Origin: Dechloromonas sp. HYN0024
GTDB taxonomy: Bacteria > Pseudomonadota > Gammaproteobacteria > Burkholderiales > Rhodocyclaceae
Reading direction: 5' to 3'
Length of the DNA: 64,000 bases
NCBI RefSeq assembly: GCF_003441615.1
Contig: NZ_CP031842.1
Location: 2,002,501 to 2,066,500 of the forward strand
Both the position numbers and the translations under genes were made by a program. The notes below the pieces were generated by a model, which saw only the letters and a program-made list of their open reading frames with translations, had not been told where the DNA came from and searched no databases. Positions within the stretch are counted from its first letter, which is position 1; the number at the start of each line of letters is the position of its first letter. This document shows positions 8,701 to 17,006 of this stretch, piece by piece.

Positions 8701-9861
8701 ATGCATTTTTCGACCCACCCGTTCTGGCTCGTCGGCTTTCGGCCTTTTTTCTCGCTGACCTGTCTCGCCGGGATGTCTTTGCCGGTCATCTGGGCGCTCA
8801 TCTTCAGCGGCGCCGTTACCTTGCCGGATGCGAGCTTCACCGCTGTCCAGTGGCACGCCCACGAAATGTTCTTTGGCTTCGGCTGGGCCGTGCTCGGTGG
8901 TTTCCTGCTCACGTCCACCAAAAACTGGGTAAATATCCGCGGCTACCACGGCCCTGCCCTGATACTGCTTGCTGCCGCCTGGATCATCGAGCGGATCGGC
9001 ATGGCCTTCGGCGGCAGCTGGCCGCATGCCGCATTTTTGCTAACGAACAATCTTTTTCTTGGCAGCATCGTCGCCATGCTGCTGTGGACACTGATCCGAC
9101 ATCGTGAGACCGACAGCTACCGCGACAACGCTTTTTTCCTCATCATGCTGCCCGGCTTTCTCATCGCCAAATACCTCATGCTTGAAGGCGGCGATTTCAC
9201 GACCGGCTACAGCATGGCCATCGGCCTCTTCCGCCTGGCCTTTCTGGTCATGCTCGAACGCACACTGACCGGTTTCATGAAAGCCGCCTTCCAGACCCAG
9301 CTCCTGCGCCATCCAGTTCTGGACATGTCGATCAAGCTACTCGGCCTCGTGCTGGTACTCGAATTTGCCCTGCCCCGACCAATTACTGCCGCGATCTCGC
9401 TCACTCTCGCTACCCTGCTCGCCATCCGTTTTTTCTACTGGAAGCCGCAACTCGCCTTCCAGCGTCTCGATATCGGCGTCATGTACATCGGCTACCTGTG
9501 CCTCGTCGCCCAGCTATTGATCGAGGCTCTTGGGCATGCGGTGACCTTTATCTGGGTCGGCTCGGTCTCTGTCCATCTGTTCACCTTTGGCGTCATGGGC
9601 CTGATCATTCCGGGCATGATCGTCCGCATTTCCAAGGGTCATACCGGTCGCAAAGTCATCTTCCAGACCGGGGACAAGCTGGTTCTGGTCATCATGCTTG
9701 CGGCACTGTTCGCCCGCATTATTGCGCCGCAATGGCTACCGGCCGCCTACCTCGGCTGGATACACCTGGCGGCGACCTGCTGGTTTGCGGCTTTCGCCAT
9801 TCTTGGCTGGCGGACCATACCGCTCCTGCTCCGGCCACGCATCGACGGCCGCGAACACTGA
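8701..9861 (+). CDS. nnrS: NnrS family membrane protein
   Basis: 386 aa, roughly twelve hydrophobic segments, with the family opening HPFWLVGFRPFF and the WHAHEMFFGFG histidine motif. NnrS is a heme- and copper-containing membrane protein associated with nitric oxide tolerance in denitrifiers. No denitrification genes adjoin it here, so it appears as a stand-alone NO-stress gene. The 3' end faces the convergent LLM flavoprotein gene 19 bp away. Confidence 0.92.
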   Translation: MHFSTHPFWLVGFRPFFSLTCLAGMSLPVIWALIFSGAVTLPDASFTAVQWHAHEMFFGFGWAVLGGFLLTSTKNWVNIRGYHGPALILLAAAWIIERIGMAFGGSWPHAAFLLTNNLFLGSIVAMLLWTLIRHRETDSYRDNAFFLIMLPGFLIAKYLMLEGGDFTTGYSMAIGLFRLAFLVMLERTLTGFMKAAFQTQLLRHPVLDMSIKLLGLVLVLEFALPRPITAAISLTLATLLAIRFFYWKPQLAFQRLDIGVMYIGYLCLVAQLLIEALGHAVTFIWVGSVSVHLFTFGVMGLIIPGMIVRISKGHTGRKVIFQTGDKLVLVIMLAALFARIIAPQWLPAAYLGWIHLAATCWFAAFAILGWRTIPLLLRPRIDGREH

Positions 9862-9880
9862 CCGGAAAAAACCCTTCCGT

Positions 9881-10882
9881 TCAGTCCACAAACGATCGTG
9901 CCGTGATTTCCAGCGAGCGCAGGCGCAGTACCGGATCGAAAATGTCGCTGACGAGAATCATTTCATCGGCATTGGTCGCTTCTTTCAGCGCCAGCAACCC
10001 GGCATGTACAGTTTCCGCCCCACCAATCACGGCAGCCCCCAGAAAACCGGCAATCCCTGCGCGCTCCTGCGGATGCAAACCAGCCAGGAAGCCGGCGACC
10101 GGCGGCGGCAACGGCCGACGATCGCCCCGCAGAATACCAAGCACCCGCTGATAGGTGCTGCTGGCCAGATAGTCGGCTTCCTCGTCACTGTCGGCAGCGA
10201 TAACCGGCACGCCGACCATCACGTAAGGCTGCGCCAGCTTGGCCGAGGGCCGGAAATTGCGGCGGTAAATCTCGATCGCCTGAAGCAGCATGGCCGGCGC
10301 AAAATGCGAGGCAAAGGCATAGGGCAGGCCGCGCTCGGCAGCCAGTCGGGCCGAAAAAAGGCTGGAACCGAGCAACCAGATTGGCACCTCGGTGCCGCAG
10401 CCCGGCACGGCAATGACCTGTTGATCCGGCTGTCGGGGACCGAGCAGGCGCTGCAGTTCGGCCACTTCGCGCGGAAAGTCGGCTTCCGTTTCGATACGGT
10501 CCCGACGCAGGGCGCGCATGGTCAGTTGATCGGTTCCCGGCGCCCGGCCCAGACCGAGATCGATGCGATCCGGATACAGTTCAGCCAGCGTGCCGAAAGC
10601 CTCGGCAACGACCAGCGGGGCATGGTTGGGCAACATGATGCCGCCCGAACCGACGCGGATGCGCCGGGTGGCCCCGGCCATGTGGCCAACCAGTACGGCC
10701 GTCGCCGAACTGGCGATGCCCGGCGTGTTGTGATGCTCCGCGACCCAGTACCGCGTGAAGCCGAGCGCTTCAACATGCTGAGCCGTCTCGCGGCCGATGG
10801 CCAGTGCCTGCCCAACGTTCCCACCCTCGCGAATGGCGATGAGATCGAGCATCGACAACTTTGTATTTGGCAGCGGGTTCAT
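9881..10882 (-). CDS. LLM-class flavin-dependent oxidoreductase (luciferase-like)
   Basis: 333 aa bacterial-luciferase-like protein. The family signature runs [20 protein letters not shown] followed by [16 protein letters not shown] and the arginine-rich [11 protein letters not shown], as in the YhbW/MsnO8 group. These use FMNH2 or F420; YhbW-type members are FMN-linked with unknown physiological substrate. The start ATG overlaps the stop of the upstream EamA transporter gene as ATGA, so the two are co-translated. Confidence 0.85.
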   Translation of the reverse strand: MNPLPNTKLSMLDLIAIREGGNVGQALAIGRETAQHVEALGFTRYWVAEHHNTPGIASSATAVLVGHMAGATRRIRVGSGGIMLPNHAPLVVAEAFGTLAELYPDRIDLGLGRAPGTDQLTMRALRRDRIETEADFPREVAELQRLLGPRQPDQQVIAVPGCGTEVPIWLLGSSLFSARLAAERGLPYAFASHFAPAMLLQAIEIYRRNFRPSAKLAQPYVMVGVPVIAADSDEEADYLASSTYQRVLGILRGDRRPLPPPVAGFLAGLHPQERAGIAGFLGAAVIGGAETVHAGLLALKEATNADEMILVSDIFDPVLRLRSLEITARSFVD

Positions 10883-11808
10883 GCTTGCTCCTGAACGGGT
10901 TTATCGGCCCCCAAGGCGACCGGATGGCGGCGACTCGCGGCCCAACTGAGCAGCGACAACAGGGCCAGCCCACTACCAATGAGCAGGATGCCGGCCAATT
11001 CACTGGTCTTGAACTCTTCGCCAAAGGTCAGTCGTGACGAGAGGATAGCGACAACTGGCGTGCCGAGCACCGAGAGGCTGGCCTCCCAGGCTGGCACCCG
11101 GTCAAGGATATAAATCCACAACCACCAGCACATGGCGGTGCTGGCGATGGACATGAACGCCAGGATGCCAAAATAGGATGGCGTCCACTCGGTCGCCCGC
11201 TCCGGCACCAGAATTGCCAGCAGAACCAGCGGCACTGCACCGATGATCATCTGCCAGGTAGTCAGGGTCAGCAGGTCAACCGACGTAGTGCTGCGCAGAC
11301 GCTTGATCAGGATGGTGCCAATGCCCCAGCACAAGGCCGCCATCAGGCCAAGAATTTTACTCAACAGCGTGGCGTGCATGTCCCACGGCTCGATGATCAA
11401 CAATAGACCGGTCAGCGTACTCGCCGCCGCCAGCCATTGTTTGCCACGCACCCGTTCGCCGAGGATGGGCCAGGCCATCAGAAGGGTCCAGATCGGCATG
11501 GTGAAAATCAGTACCGCCGTCTTGCCGGGACCACCTTCGACCAGCGCCCAGGTCTGGAAAACCATGAAACCGGTCACCTGTGCCAAGCCGATAGCCAGCG
11601 TCTGCCCGGGTGCCACCAGCCTCAGCGAACGCCCGCTGAGCTTGACGGCAATGACCAGCGCAAGGGCTGCACCGACACAACGCTCGGCTGCAAACGCGAA
11701 GGGTGGCGCGTAAACCAAACCGTGCTTGGCCAGCACCCAGGTGTAGCCCCAGGTCAGCGAAAGAACGACCAAGGCAAGCGCAGGCAGCCAGCGGCGGTAT
11801 GAAGACAT
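10879..11808 (-). CDS. EamA/RhaT-family DMT transporter
   Basis: 309 aa integral membrane protein with ten predicted helices and two EamA repeats (first [14 protein letters not shown], second [20 protein letters not shown]). Drug/metabolite transporters of this group export amino acids or other metabolites; substrate not predictable. A longer frame to 11931 exists, but the ATG at 11808 begins directly before the first helix. Co-translated with the LLM oxidoreductase and divergent from the monooxygenase operon. Confidence 0.85.
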   Translation of the reverse strand: MSSYRRWLPALALVVLSLTWGYTWVLAKHGLVYAPPFAFAAERCVGAALALVIAVKLSGRSLRLVAPGQTLAIGLAQVTGFMVFQTWALVEGGPGKTAVLIFTMPIWTLLMAWPILGERVRGKQWLAAASTLTGLLLIIEPWDMHATLLSKILGLMAALCWGIGTILIKRLRSTTSVDLLTLTTWQMIIGAVPLVLLAILVPERATEWTPSYFGILAFMSIASTAMCWWLWIYILDRVPAWEASLSVLGTPVVAILSSRLTFGEEFKTSELAGILLIGSGLALLSLLSWAASRRHPVALGADKPVQEQA

Positions 11809-12121
11809 GATGCTTTCAGGAAAGGGCTGGCACCGCGGAAAACCGGCCAACGGAATGTCAGAGGAGTCCGATTGTAACGCCTGACAGCACGCAGGCTGGG
11901 GAGGCTGAATGGGATGGGACTTTCCCGGCACTCCCGCTAGAAAACGGGATGGCCAAATAGCCGCATCTAAACCAAAGTCTAATAGTCGCCCTTTTGATTT
12001 CCCAATATCTTTGCCTCATACGGAATCTCGATATTTTCGATTGGCCGTGTGACCCCGGCGACAGAGATCGCTTTGATTTGGGAATGGCCGGATGCCCAAT
12101 CCCGCAACAAAGGAGACATTG
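11809..12121. promoter_or_regulatory. Divergent control region between EamA gene and monooxygenase operon
   Basis: 313 bp without a supported gene. It must hold the promoter of the tmo operon. Near 12110-12116 is AAAGGAG, a strong ribosome site 5 bases before the tmoA ATG. I looked for a TodT-type box (AAAC and GTTT half-sites). Only half-site-like text TAAACC near 11968 is present, so no operator is called. Confidence 0.5.
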
Positions 12122-13627
12122 ATGGCTTTACTTAACAGAATGGACTGGTACGACCTGGCCAGGACCACGAACTGGACGCCCACGTATGTGACGGAAGACG
12201 AACTGTTTCCGCCGCTCATGTCGGGTGCTTTCGGGCTGCCCCAGAATGCCTGGGAAAAATACGACGAGCCTTACAAACAGACCTATCCGGAATACGTCAA
12301 AGTCCAGCGCGACAAGGATGCCGGCGCCTATTCGGTGAAGGCGGCGCTGGAACGCAGCCGTATTTTCGAAAATGCCGATCCGGGCTGGAAATCGGTGATG
12401 AAGGCCCACTACGGTGCCATCGCCCGTGGCGAATACGCCGCCGCCAGTGCCGAGGCCCGCATGATGCGCTTCTCCAAGGCACCGGGCATGCGCAACATGT
12501 CTACGCTGGGTTGCCTGGATGAAATCCGCCACGGCCAGATGCAACTCTACTTCCCGCACGAGCACGTTTCCAAGGACCGCCAGATGGACTGGGCCTTCAA
12601 GGCCTACGACACCAACGAGTGGGGCATGATCGCGGCGCGTCACTTCTTCGACGACATCATGATGACGCGGGATGCCATCAGCGTTTCCATCATGCTGACC
12701 TTCAGTTTCGAAACCGGCTTTACCAACATGCAGTTCCTTGGCCTGGCAGCCGATGCGGCGGAAGCCGGGGACCATACCTTTGCCAACCTGATCTCCAGCA
12801 TCCAGACCGACGAGTCTCGCCACGCCCAGATCGGCGGCCCGGCCCTCAAGGTACTGATCGAGAACGGCCAGAAGGCAGAAGCGCAAAAGCGCGTCGATAT
12901 CGCCGTGTGGGGTGCCTGGAAACTCTTCTCAGTGCTCACCGGCCCGATCATGGACTACTACACGCCGCTCGAGCATCGCAAGCAGTCCTTCAAGGAATTC
13001 ATGGAGGAGTGGATCGTCGCCCAGTTCGAGCGTGCCCTGACCGACATGGGTCTCGATTTGCCCTGGTACTGGGACATTTTCCTCAAGGATATTGCCGAAA
13101 CCCACCACGGCATGCACATGGGTTCCTATTTCTGGCGTCCGACCGTGTGGTGGAACCCGGCAGCCGGCATCACCCCCGACGAGCGCGCCTGGCTGGAAGA
13201 AAAATACCCCGGCTGGAACGACACCTGGGGCCAGTGCTGGGACGTCATCATCGACAACGTGGTGGACGGCAACATGGCGATGGCCTACCCGGAAACCCTG
13301 CCCTATGTCTGCAACATGTGTCAGCTGCCGATTCTTGGCACGCCGGGCAAAGGCTGGAACGTCAAGGATTACCCGCTGGAATACAACGGCCGCCTCTATC
13401 ACTTCGGTTCGGAAGTCGACCGTTGGTGCTTCGAGCAGGAGCCGGAGCGCTATGCCGGGCACCTGAGCATTGTCGACCGCTTCCTGGCCGGCATGATCCA
13501 GCCGATGGACCTGGGCGGCGCCCTCGCCTACATGAACATCGCCCCCGGCGAATGTGGTGACGACGCACACAACTATGCCTGGGCCGAAGTCTACCGTGCC
13601 CTGCGGGCAGAAAAGAAGGCGAGCTGA
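12122..13627 (+). CDS. tmoA: Toluene/benzene monooxygenase hydroxylase alpha subunit (diiron)
   Basis: Catalytic subunit of a four-component aromatic monooxygenase that hydroxylates toluene, benzene or phenol-type rings using O2. Of 501 aa, all six diiron ligands sit at the canonical numbers: E104, E134 and H137 (DEIRH), E197, E231 and H234 (DESRH). The active-site T201, N202 and Q228 of toluene-4-monooxygenase-type enzymes are also present, with I100, Q141, F176 and F205 lining the pocket. A C-terminal YHS-like segment (NMCQLPILGTPG) completes the family. Start chosen at 12122 after AAAGGAG. Regiospecificity cannot be decided from these residues alone. Confidence 0.96.
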   Translation: MALLNRMDWYDLARTTNWTPTYVTEDELFPPLMSGAFGLPQNAWEKYDEPYKQTYPEYVKVQRDKDAGAYSVKAALERSRIFENADPGWKSVMKAHYGAIARGEYAAASAEARMMRFSKAPGMRNMSTLGCLDEIRHGQMQLYFPHEHVSKDRQMDWAFKAYDTNEWGMIAARHFFDDIMMTRDAISVSIMLTFSFETGFTNMQFLGLAADAAEAGDHTFANLISSIQTDESRHAQIGGPALKVLIENGQKAEAQKRVDIAVWGAWKLFSVLTGPIMDYYTPLEHRKQSFKEFMEEWIVAQFERALTDMGLDLPWYWDIFLKDIAETHHGMHMGSYFWRPTVWWNPAAGITPDERAWLEEKYPGWNDTWGQCWDVIIDNVVDGNMAMAYPETLPYVCNMCQLPILGTPGKGWNVKDYPLEYNGRLYHFGSEVDRWCFEQEPERYAGHLSIVDRFLAGMIQPMDLGGALAYMNIAPGECGDDAHNYAWAEVYRALRAEKKAS

Positions 13628-13646
13628 GCAAAGCCGCCTGACAAGC

Positions 13647-13664
13647 CGGCGCCTGCGGGCGCCG
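13647..13664 (+). repeat. Intercistronic hairpin between tmoA and tmoB
   Basis: CGGCGCC, loop TGCG, GGCGCCG: a perfect 7-bp GC stem 20 bases after the tmoA stop, followed by AAAAAA rather than a T tract. It is likely an RNA-stability or processing element, not a full terminator, since the operon continues. Confidence 0.6.
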
Positions 13665-13693
13665 CTTCGAAAAAAATTTAGGAGATTCTAGAA

Positions 13694-13960
13694 ATGGCGT
13701 TGTTTCCACTTACTTCGAACTTTGAAGGCGACTTTGTGCTGCAACTGGTTGCCGTCGACAGCGAGAACACCATGGATGAGGTGGCGGCTGCCGCCGCTGT
13801 CCATTCAGTCGGTCGGCGCGTGCGTGCCCGTCCGGGGCACATCATGCGGGTGCGTCGTCAGGGCGGCGCGGATTTTCTCCCGCGCACGATGCGGGTTTCC
13901 GAATCCGGCCTGAAGCCCACCGAAACCGTCGAAATCATCTGGGAGGCGCCGAAGCACTGA
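13694..13960 (+). CDS. tmoB: Toluene monooxygenase gamma subunit
   Basis: 88 aa ubiquitin-fold subunit of the (alpha-beta-gamma)2 hydroxylase. It opens MALFPLTSNFEGDFVLQLV and contains VHSVGRRVRARPGHIMRVRR, matching the small TmoB/TouB/TbuU subunits in length and order. An AGGAG box lies about 8 bases upstream. It follows tmoA after a hairpin and precedes the Rieske ferredoxin, the universal order for this operon family. Confidence 0.93.
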   Translation: MALFPLTSNFEGDFVLQLVAVDSENTMDEVAAAAAVHSVGRRVRARPGHIMRVRRQGGADFLPRTMRVSESGLKPTETVEIIWEAPKH

Positions 13961-13998
13961 GTGCTTCGCAGCGCAAACGAAAGCGAACAGGAGCTGGT

Positions 13999-14334
13999 AT
14001 GGGTTTCAAAAAGGTTTGTACGCTCGATGACCTCTGGGAAGGCGAGATGGAGTCATTCGAAGTCAACGGCCACGAAGTCTTGCTGGTGTGCGCCGAAGGC
14101 GGCGACATCAAGGCTTTCCAGGGGATTTGTCCGCATCAGGACATTCCGCTGGTCGATGGCACCTTCGACGGCAAGAAAGTCATCTGCCGGGCGCACTTGT
14201 GGCAATTCGACGCGTGCACCGGCAAGGGGATCAACCCCGCCGACTGCGCCCTGGCCGAGTACCCGGTCCAGTTGGACGGCGACGATGTCCTGGTGCAGAC
14301 CGACGGCATCGAACCTTTGTTCGCCCATACCTGA
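13999..14334 (+). CDS. tmoC: Toluene monooxygenase Rieske ferredoxin
   Basis: 111 aa electron carrier between the reductase TmoF and the hydroxylase. The Rieske [2Fe-2S] ligands are C44-P-H46 and C63-R-A-H66, the C-x-H...C-x-x-H pattern, with W68 close to the cluster as in the T4MO ferredoxin. Ribosome site GGAG about 8 bases before ATG. Having a dedicated Rieske protein separates this enzyme from phenol hydroxylases, which lack one. Confidence 0.95.
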   Translation: MGFKKVCTLDDLWEGEMESFEVNGHEVLLVCAEGGDIKAFQGICPHQDIPLVDGTFDGKKVICRAHLWQFDACTGKGINPADCALAEYPVQLDGDDVLVQTDGIEPLFAHT

Positions 14335-14491
14335 GCGCCCCTCGTCACTGGCCAAAGGAAAAAACATGGGAATTTTGAATTGGATCGGAACGCTGCTGCG
14401 CGGTGCACCAAGCCCGGCGCTGGTGGCGTGCCCATCCGGGCCGGCAAGCCAGCTTGGCGAGCCGGAGGTGAAAGACATCAAGGAGAAAGCA

Positions 14492-14806
14492 ATGAGCACG
14501 ACAGGTTCTGGGCAGGCGTATCACAACAACATGGTCGGGCCGGTGATGCGGGCCGGCGACCTGGCCGCTGCGATCATCGAGGCGGCAAAAATAGATAACC
14601 CGGGGAAAGAACTCTTCGTCGACGACAAGCGCGCCTACATCCGTATCCACATGGATCAGGAGATGGTGCTGCAGCGCGCCACCATCGAGGAGGAGTTGGG
14701 CCGCCCGTTCAAGATGAACGACCTGGAAGTCGATCTCAGCTCCTTCGCCGGCCAGATCGAAAGCGGCGACAACAGCATCCGTTTCTATTTCATGAAAAAA
14801 GTCTAG
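14492..14806 (+). CDS. tmoD: Toluene monooxygenase effector (coupling) protein
   Basis: 104 aa cofactorless effector that docks on the hydroxylase and couples O2 activation to substrate. The family core is clear: HNNMVGPVMRAGDL, then IDNPGKELFVDDKRAYIRI and LGRPFKMNDLEVDLSSFAGQI. I chose the ATG at 14492, which has AAGGAG 6 bases upstream and gives the usual length. An in-frame ATG at 14366, also preceded by AAAGGAA, would add 42 residues with no counterpart in TmoD; see findings. Confidence 0.93.
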   Translation: MSTTGSGQAYHNNMVGPVMRAGDLAAAIIEAAKIDNPGKELFVDDKRAYIRIHMDQEMVLQRATIEEELGRPFKMNDLEVDLSSFAGQIESGDNSIRFYFMKKV

Positions 14807-14857
14807 GCGGCCGCGACTTCACCCGTCCGCCCATAGCAAAAAATCGAGGAGACAAAC

Positions 14858-15844
14858 ATGTCAGAACCACAAGTACTCAAGCCGCTCAAGACCTGGAGCC
14901 ATCTCGCCGCCCGCCGTCGCAAGCCGAGCGAATACGAAATCGTCAGCGCCAACCTGCACTACAACGACAAGCGTCCGGATTCGCCGTACGAACTGTCGCC
15001 CACCATGTTCATGAACGAGTGGTACAAGAAGAACACCTTCGGTACCGCCCTCAAACACCCGGACTGGAACGCCTTCCGCGACCCGGAAGAAGTCGTCTAC
15101 CGCACCTACAACATGATGCAGGACGGCCAGGAGACCTACGTCTTCGGGCTCTTCGACCAGTTCAACCAGCGCGAGCACGATGTCGCGCTCGACCCGCGCT
15201 GGGCCGGCACCCTGGCCCGCTATTACACGCCGTCCCGTTACCTGTTCCATACCATCCAGATGGCCTCGGCCTATGTCGGTCAGGTATCGCCGGCCAGCAC
15301 CATCACCAACTGCAATTACTTCCAGATGGCCGACAGCTTCCGCTGGCTCAGCCACACCGCCTACCGGACCAAGGAGCTGTCAACCGCCTTCCCGGACAAG
15401 GGCTTTGCCGTCGATGAGCGCCACTACTGGGAAAACGATCCGGTCTGGCAAGGCTTCCGCGAACTGATGGAAAAGTCGATGACCGTGTGGGATTGGGGTG
15501 AAGCCATCGTCGTCCTCAACCTGGTCGCCAAGCCGGCCATCGACGAAGCCGTCCTGCGCCGTCTGGGTGAGTCGGGTCGCCACAATGGCGACACCCTACT
15601 CGGCCTGGTGACGGACGCCCAGCTAATTGATGCGGCCCGCCATCGCCGGTGGATTTCCGCCCTGGTCAAGATGGCACTGGAAACGCCGGGTAACCTCGAG
15701 CTGATCCAGGGCTGGGTTGCCAAATGGGAGCCGCTGGCCGACAAGGCCATCGATGCCTATTGCACCGGCTTGCCCGACGTCGCCAACGGGGCCGAAGCCG
15801 CCAAGGCGGCCACGCGCGACTTCCGCCGCTCGGTCGGCCTGTAA
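14858..15844 (+). CDS. tmoE: Toluene monooxygenase hydroxylase beta subunit
   Basis: 328 aa structural subunit of the hydroxylase, a ferritin-like helical protein without metal ligands. It begins with the LKPLKTWSHLAARRRKPSEY block typical of TmoE/TouE and contains PSRYLFHTIQMASAYVGQ. It pairs with TmoA in the (alpha-beta-gamma)2 complex. AGGAG lies 8 bases before ATG. A long perfect inverted repeat follows the gene before tmoF. Confidence 0.94.
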   Translation: MSEPQVLKPLKTWSHLAARRRKPSEYEIVSANLHYNDKRPDSPYELSPTMFMNEWYKKNTFGTALKHPDWNAFRDPEEVVYRTYNMMQDGQETYVFGLFDQFNQREHDVALDPRWAGTLARYYTPSRYLFHTIQMASAYVGQVSPASTITNCNYFQMADSFRWLSHTAYRTKELSTAFPDKGFAVDERHYWENDPVWQGFRELMEKSMTVWDWGEAIVVLNLVAKPAIDEAVLRRLGESGRHNGDTLLGLVTDAQLIDAARHRRWISALVKMALETPGNLELIQGWVAKWEPLADKAIDAYCTGLPDVANGAEAAKAATRDFRRSVGL

Positions 15845-15861
15845 TCGTCACGTCACGCGCA

Positions 15862-15895
15862 GTTTGCGCCAGCACCCGCGGGTGCTGGCGCAAAC
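15862..15895 (+). repeat. Perfect 16-bp inverted repeat between tmoE and tmoF
   Basis: GTTTGCGCCAGCACCC, 2-nt spacer GC, then its exact reverse complement. It starts 18 bases after the tmoE stop. The arms are followed by GCAAGCTTAGTTTTTGG, so the T-run is 12 bases away, not adjacent. Expected to form a very stable hairpin in the tmo mRNA and to partly terminate or block 3' decay before tmoF. Confidence 0.75.
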
Positions 15896-15918
15896 GCAAG
15901 CTTAGTTTTTGGGGTTCC

Positions 15919-16935
15919 ATGATCAAACCAACTATCCGGAACGAGAAAGACGGTGCCACCTGCACCCAGGAGGATGGCGACACCATCCTGCGTGCCGCCC
16001 TGCGTGCCGGGCTCGGCTATTCCTACGAGTGCAATTCCGGCGGCTGCGGCGCCTGCAAATTCGAACTCATGGAAGGCGAAATCGAGACCCTGTGGACCGA
16101 TGCGCCGGGCCTGACCGAGCGCGACCGCAAACGCGGCCGCCATCTCGCCTGCCAGTGCCGGGCGCTCGGACCTGTCAGCATCAAGGCACCGACAGCCGCT
16201 GAGTATCAGCCGAAGATTCTGCCCAAACGCCAACGTGCCCGCCTGATCGGAACGCGGGATATCACCCACGATATACGTGAATTCCGATTCCGTTCCGACG
16301 ACGATGCGGAATTCCTGCCCGGCCAGTTCGCCATGCTGGATTTGCCCGGCATTGCCACCTCGCGGGCATATTCCCTGTCGAATATCGGCAATGAAAAACG
16401 GGAATGGCATTTCCAGATTCGCCGTGTATTGCATGGACAGGGTACGCACACCCTGTTCGAAAAACTCGCCGAGGGCGACGAAATCGGCCTTGACGGGCCA
16501 TATGGCGTGGCCTACCTGCGCACCGACTCGCCACGCGACCTGGTTTGTGTGGCCGGCGGCTCCGGCCTGGCACCGATGATTTCCATCGCGCGCGGCGCGG
16601 CCGAGGCCGGACTGCTGGCCGACCGTAAGCTGTACTTCTTCTACGGAGCCCGCACGCCCCGCGATGTCTGCGGCGAAGAAATGTTGCGTGTGCTCGCCGG
16701 CTACGGTGACCGGATCGTTTACGTCCCGGTCGTTTCACTACCCGGTGACAACGGCGACTGGCATGGCGAGACCGGCTTCGTCCATGACGCCTTGGCGCGT
16801 TCGTTGCCGGCTGAACTGGCCGGTTACGAATTCTATTTCGCCGGCCCGCCGCCGATGATCCAGGCCTTGCAGGAACTGCTCATGGTCGGCCACAAGGTGC
16901 CCTTCGAGCAGATTCATTTCGACCGCTTTTTTTGA
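15919..16935 (+). CDS. tmoF: Toluene monooxygenase NADH:ferredoxin reductase
   Basis: 338 aa reductase that passes electrons from NADH to TmoC. N-terminal plant-type [2Fe-2S] domain with cysteines C38, C43, C46 and C78; then an FAD domain with the RAYSLSN flavin motif, and an NAD domain with GGSGLAPM. Same domain order as TmoF and TouF. The start at 15919 was chosen because it begins the ferredoxin domain; the open frame upstream covers the end of tmoE and the hairpin. No strong ribosome site precedes it (GGGG only), which together with the hairpin suggests low expression relative to the hydroxylase. Confidence 0.93.
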   Translation: MIKPTIRNEKDGATCTQEDGDTILRAALRAGLGYSYECNSGGCGACKFELMEGEIETLWTDAPGLTERDRKRGRHLACQCRALGPVSIKAPTAAEYQPKILPKRQRARLIGTRDITHDIREFRFRSDDDAEFLPGQFAMLDLPGIATSRAYSLSNIGNEKREWHFQIRRVLHGQGTHTLFEKLAEGDEIGLDGPYGVAYLRTDSPRDLVCVAGGSGLAPMISIARGAAEAGLLADRKLYFFYGARTPRDVCGEEMLRVLAGYGDRIVYVPVVSLPGDNGDWHGETGFVHDALARSLPAELAGYEFYFAGPPPMIQALQELLMVGHKVPFEQIHFDRFF

Positions 16936-17006
16936 CCCACGCTTGATCCCGGCTGCACCGGGAATTTCAGACGCTTTCTATTCCAATAACAGAGGAGATG
17001 ACGGGG

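Noticed and set aside
11960..12010. TodT-type operator upstream of tmoA
   Set aside because: Only loose AAAC half-site text, no palindrome of adequate symmetry.
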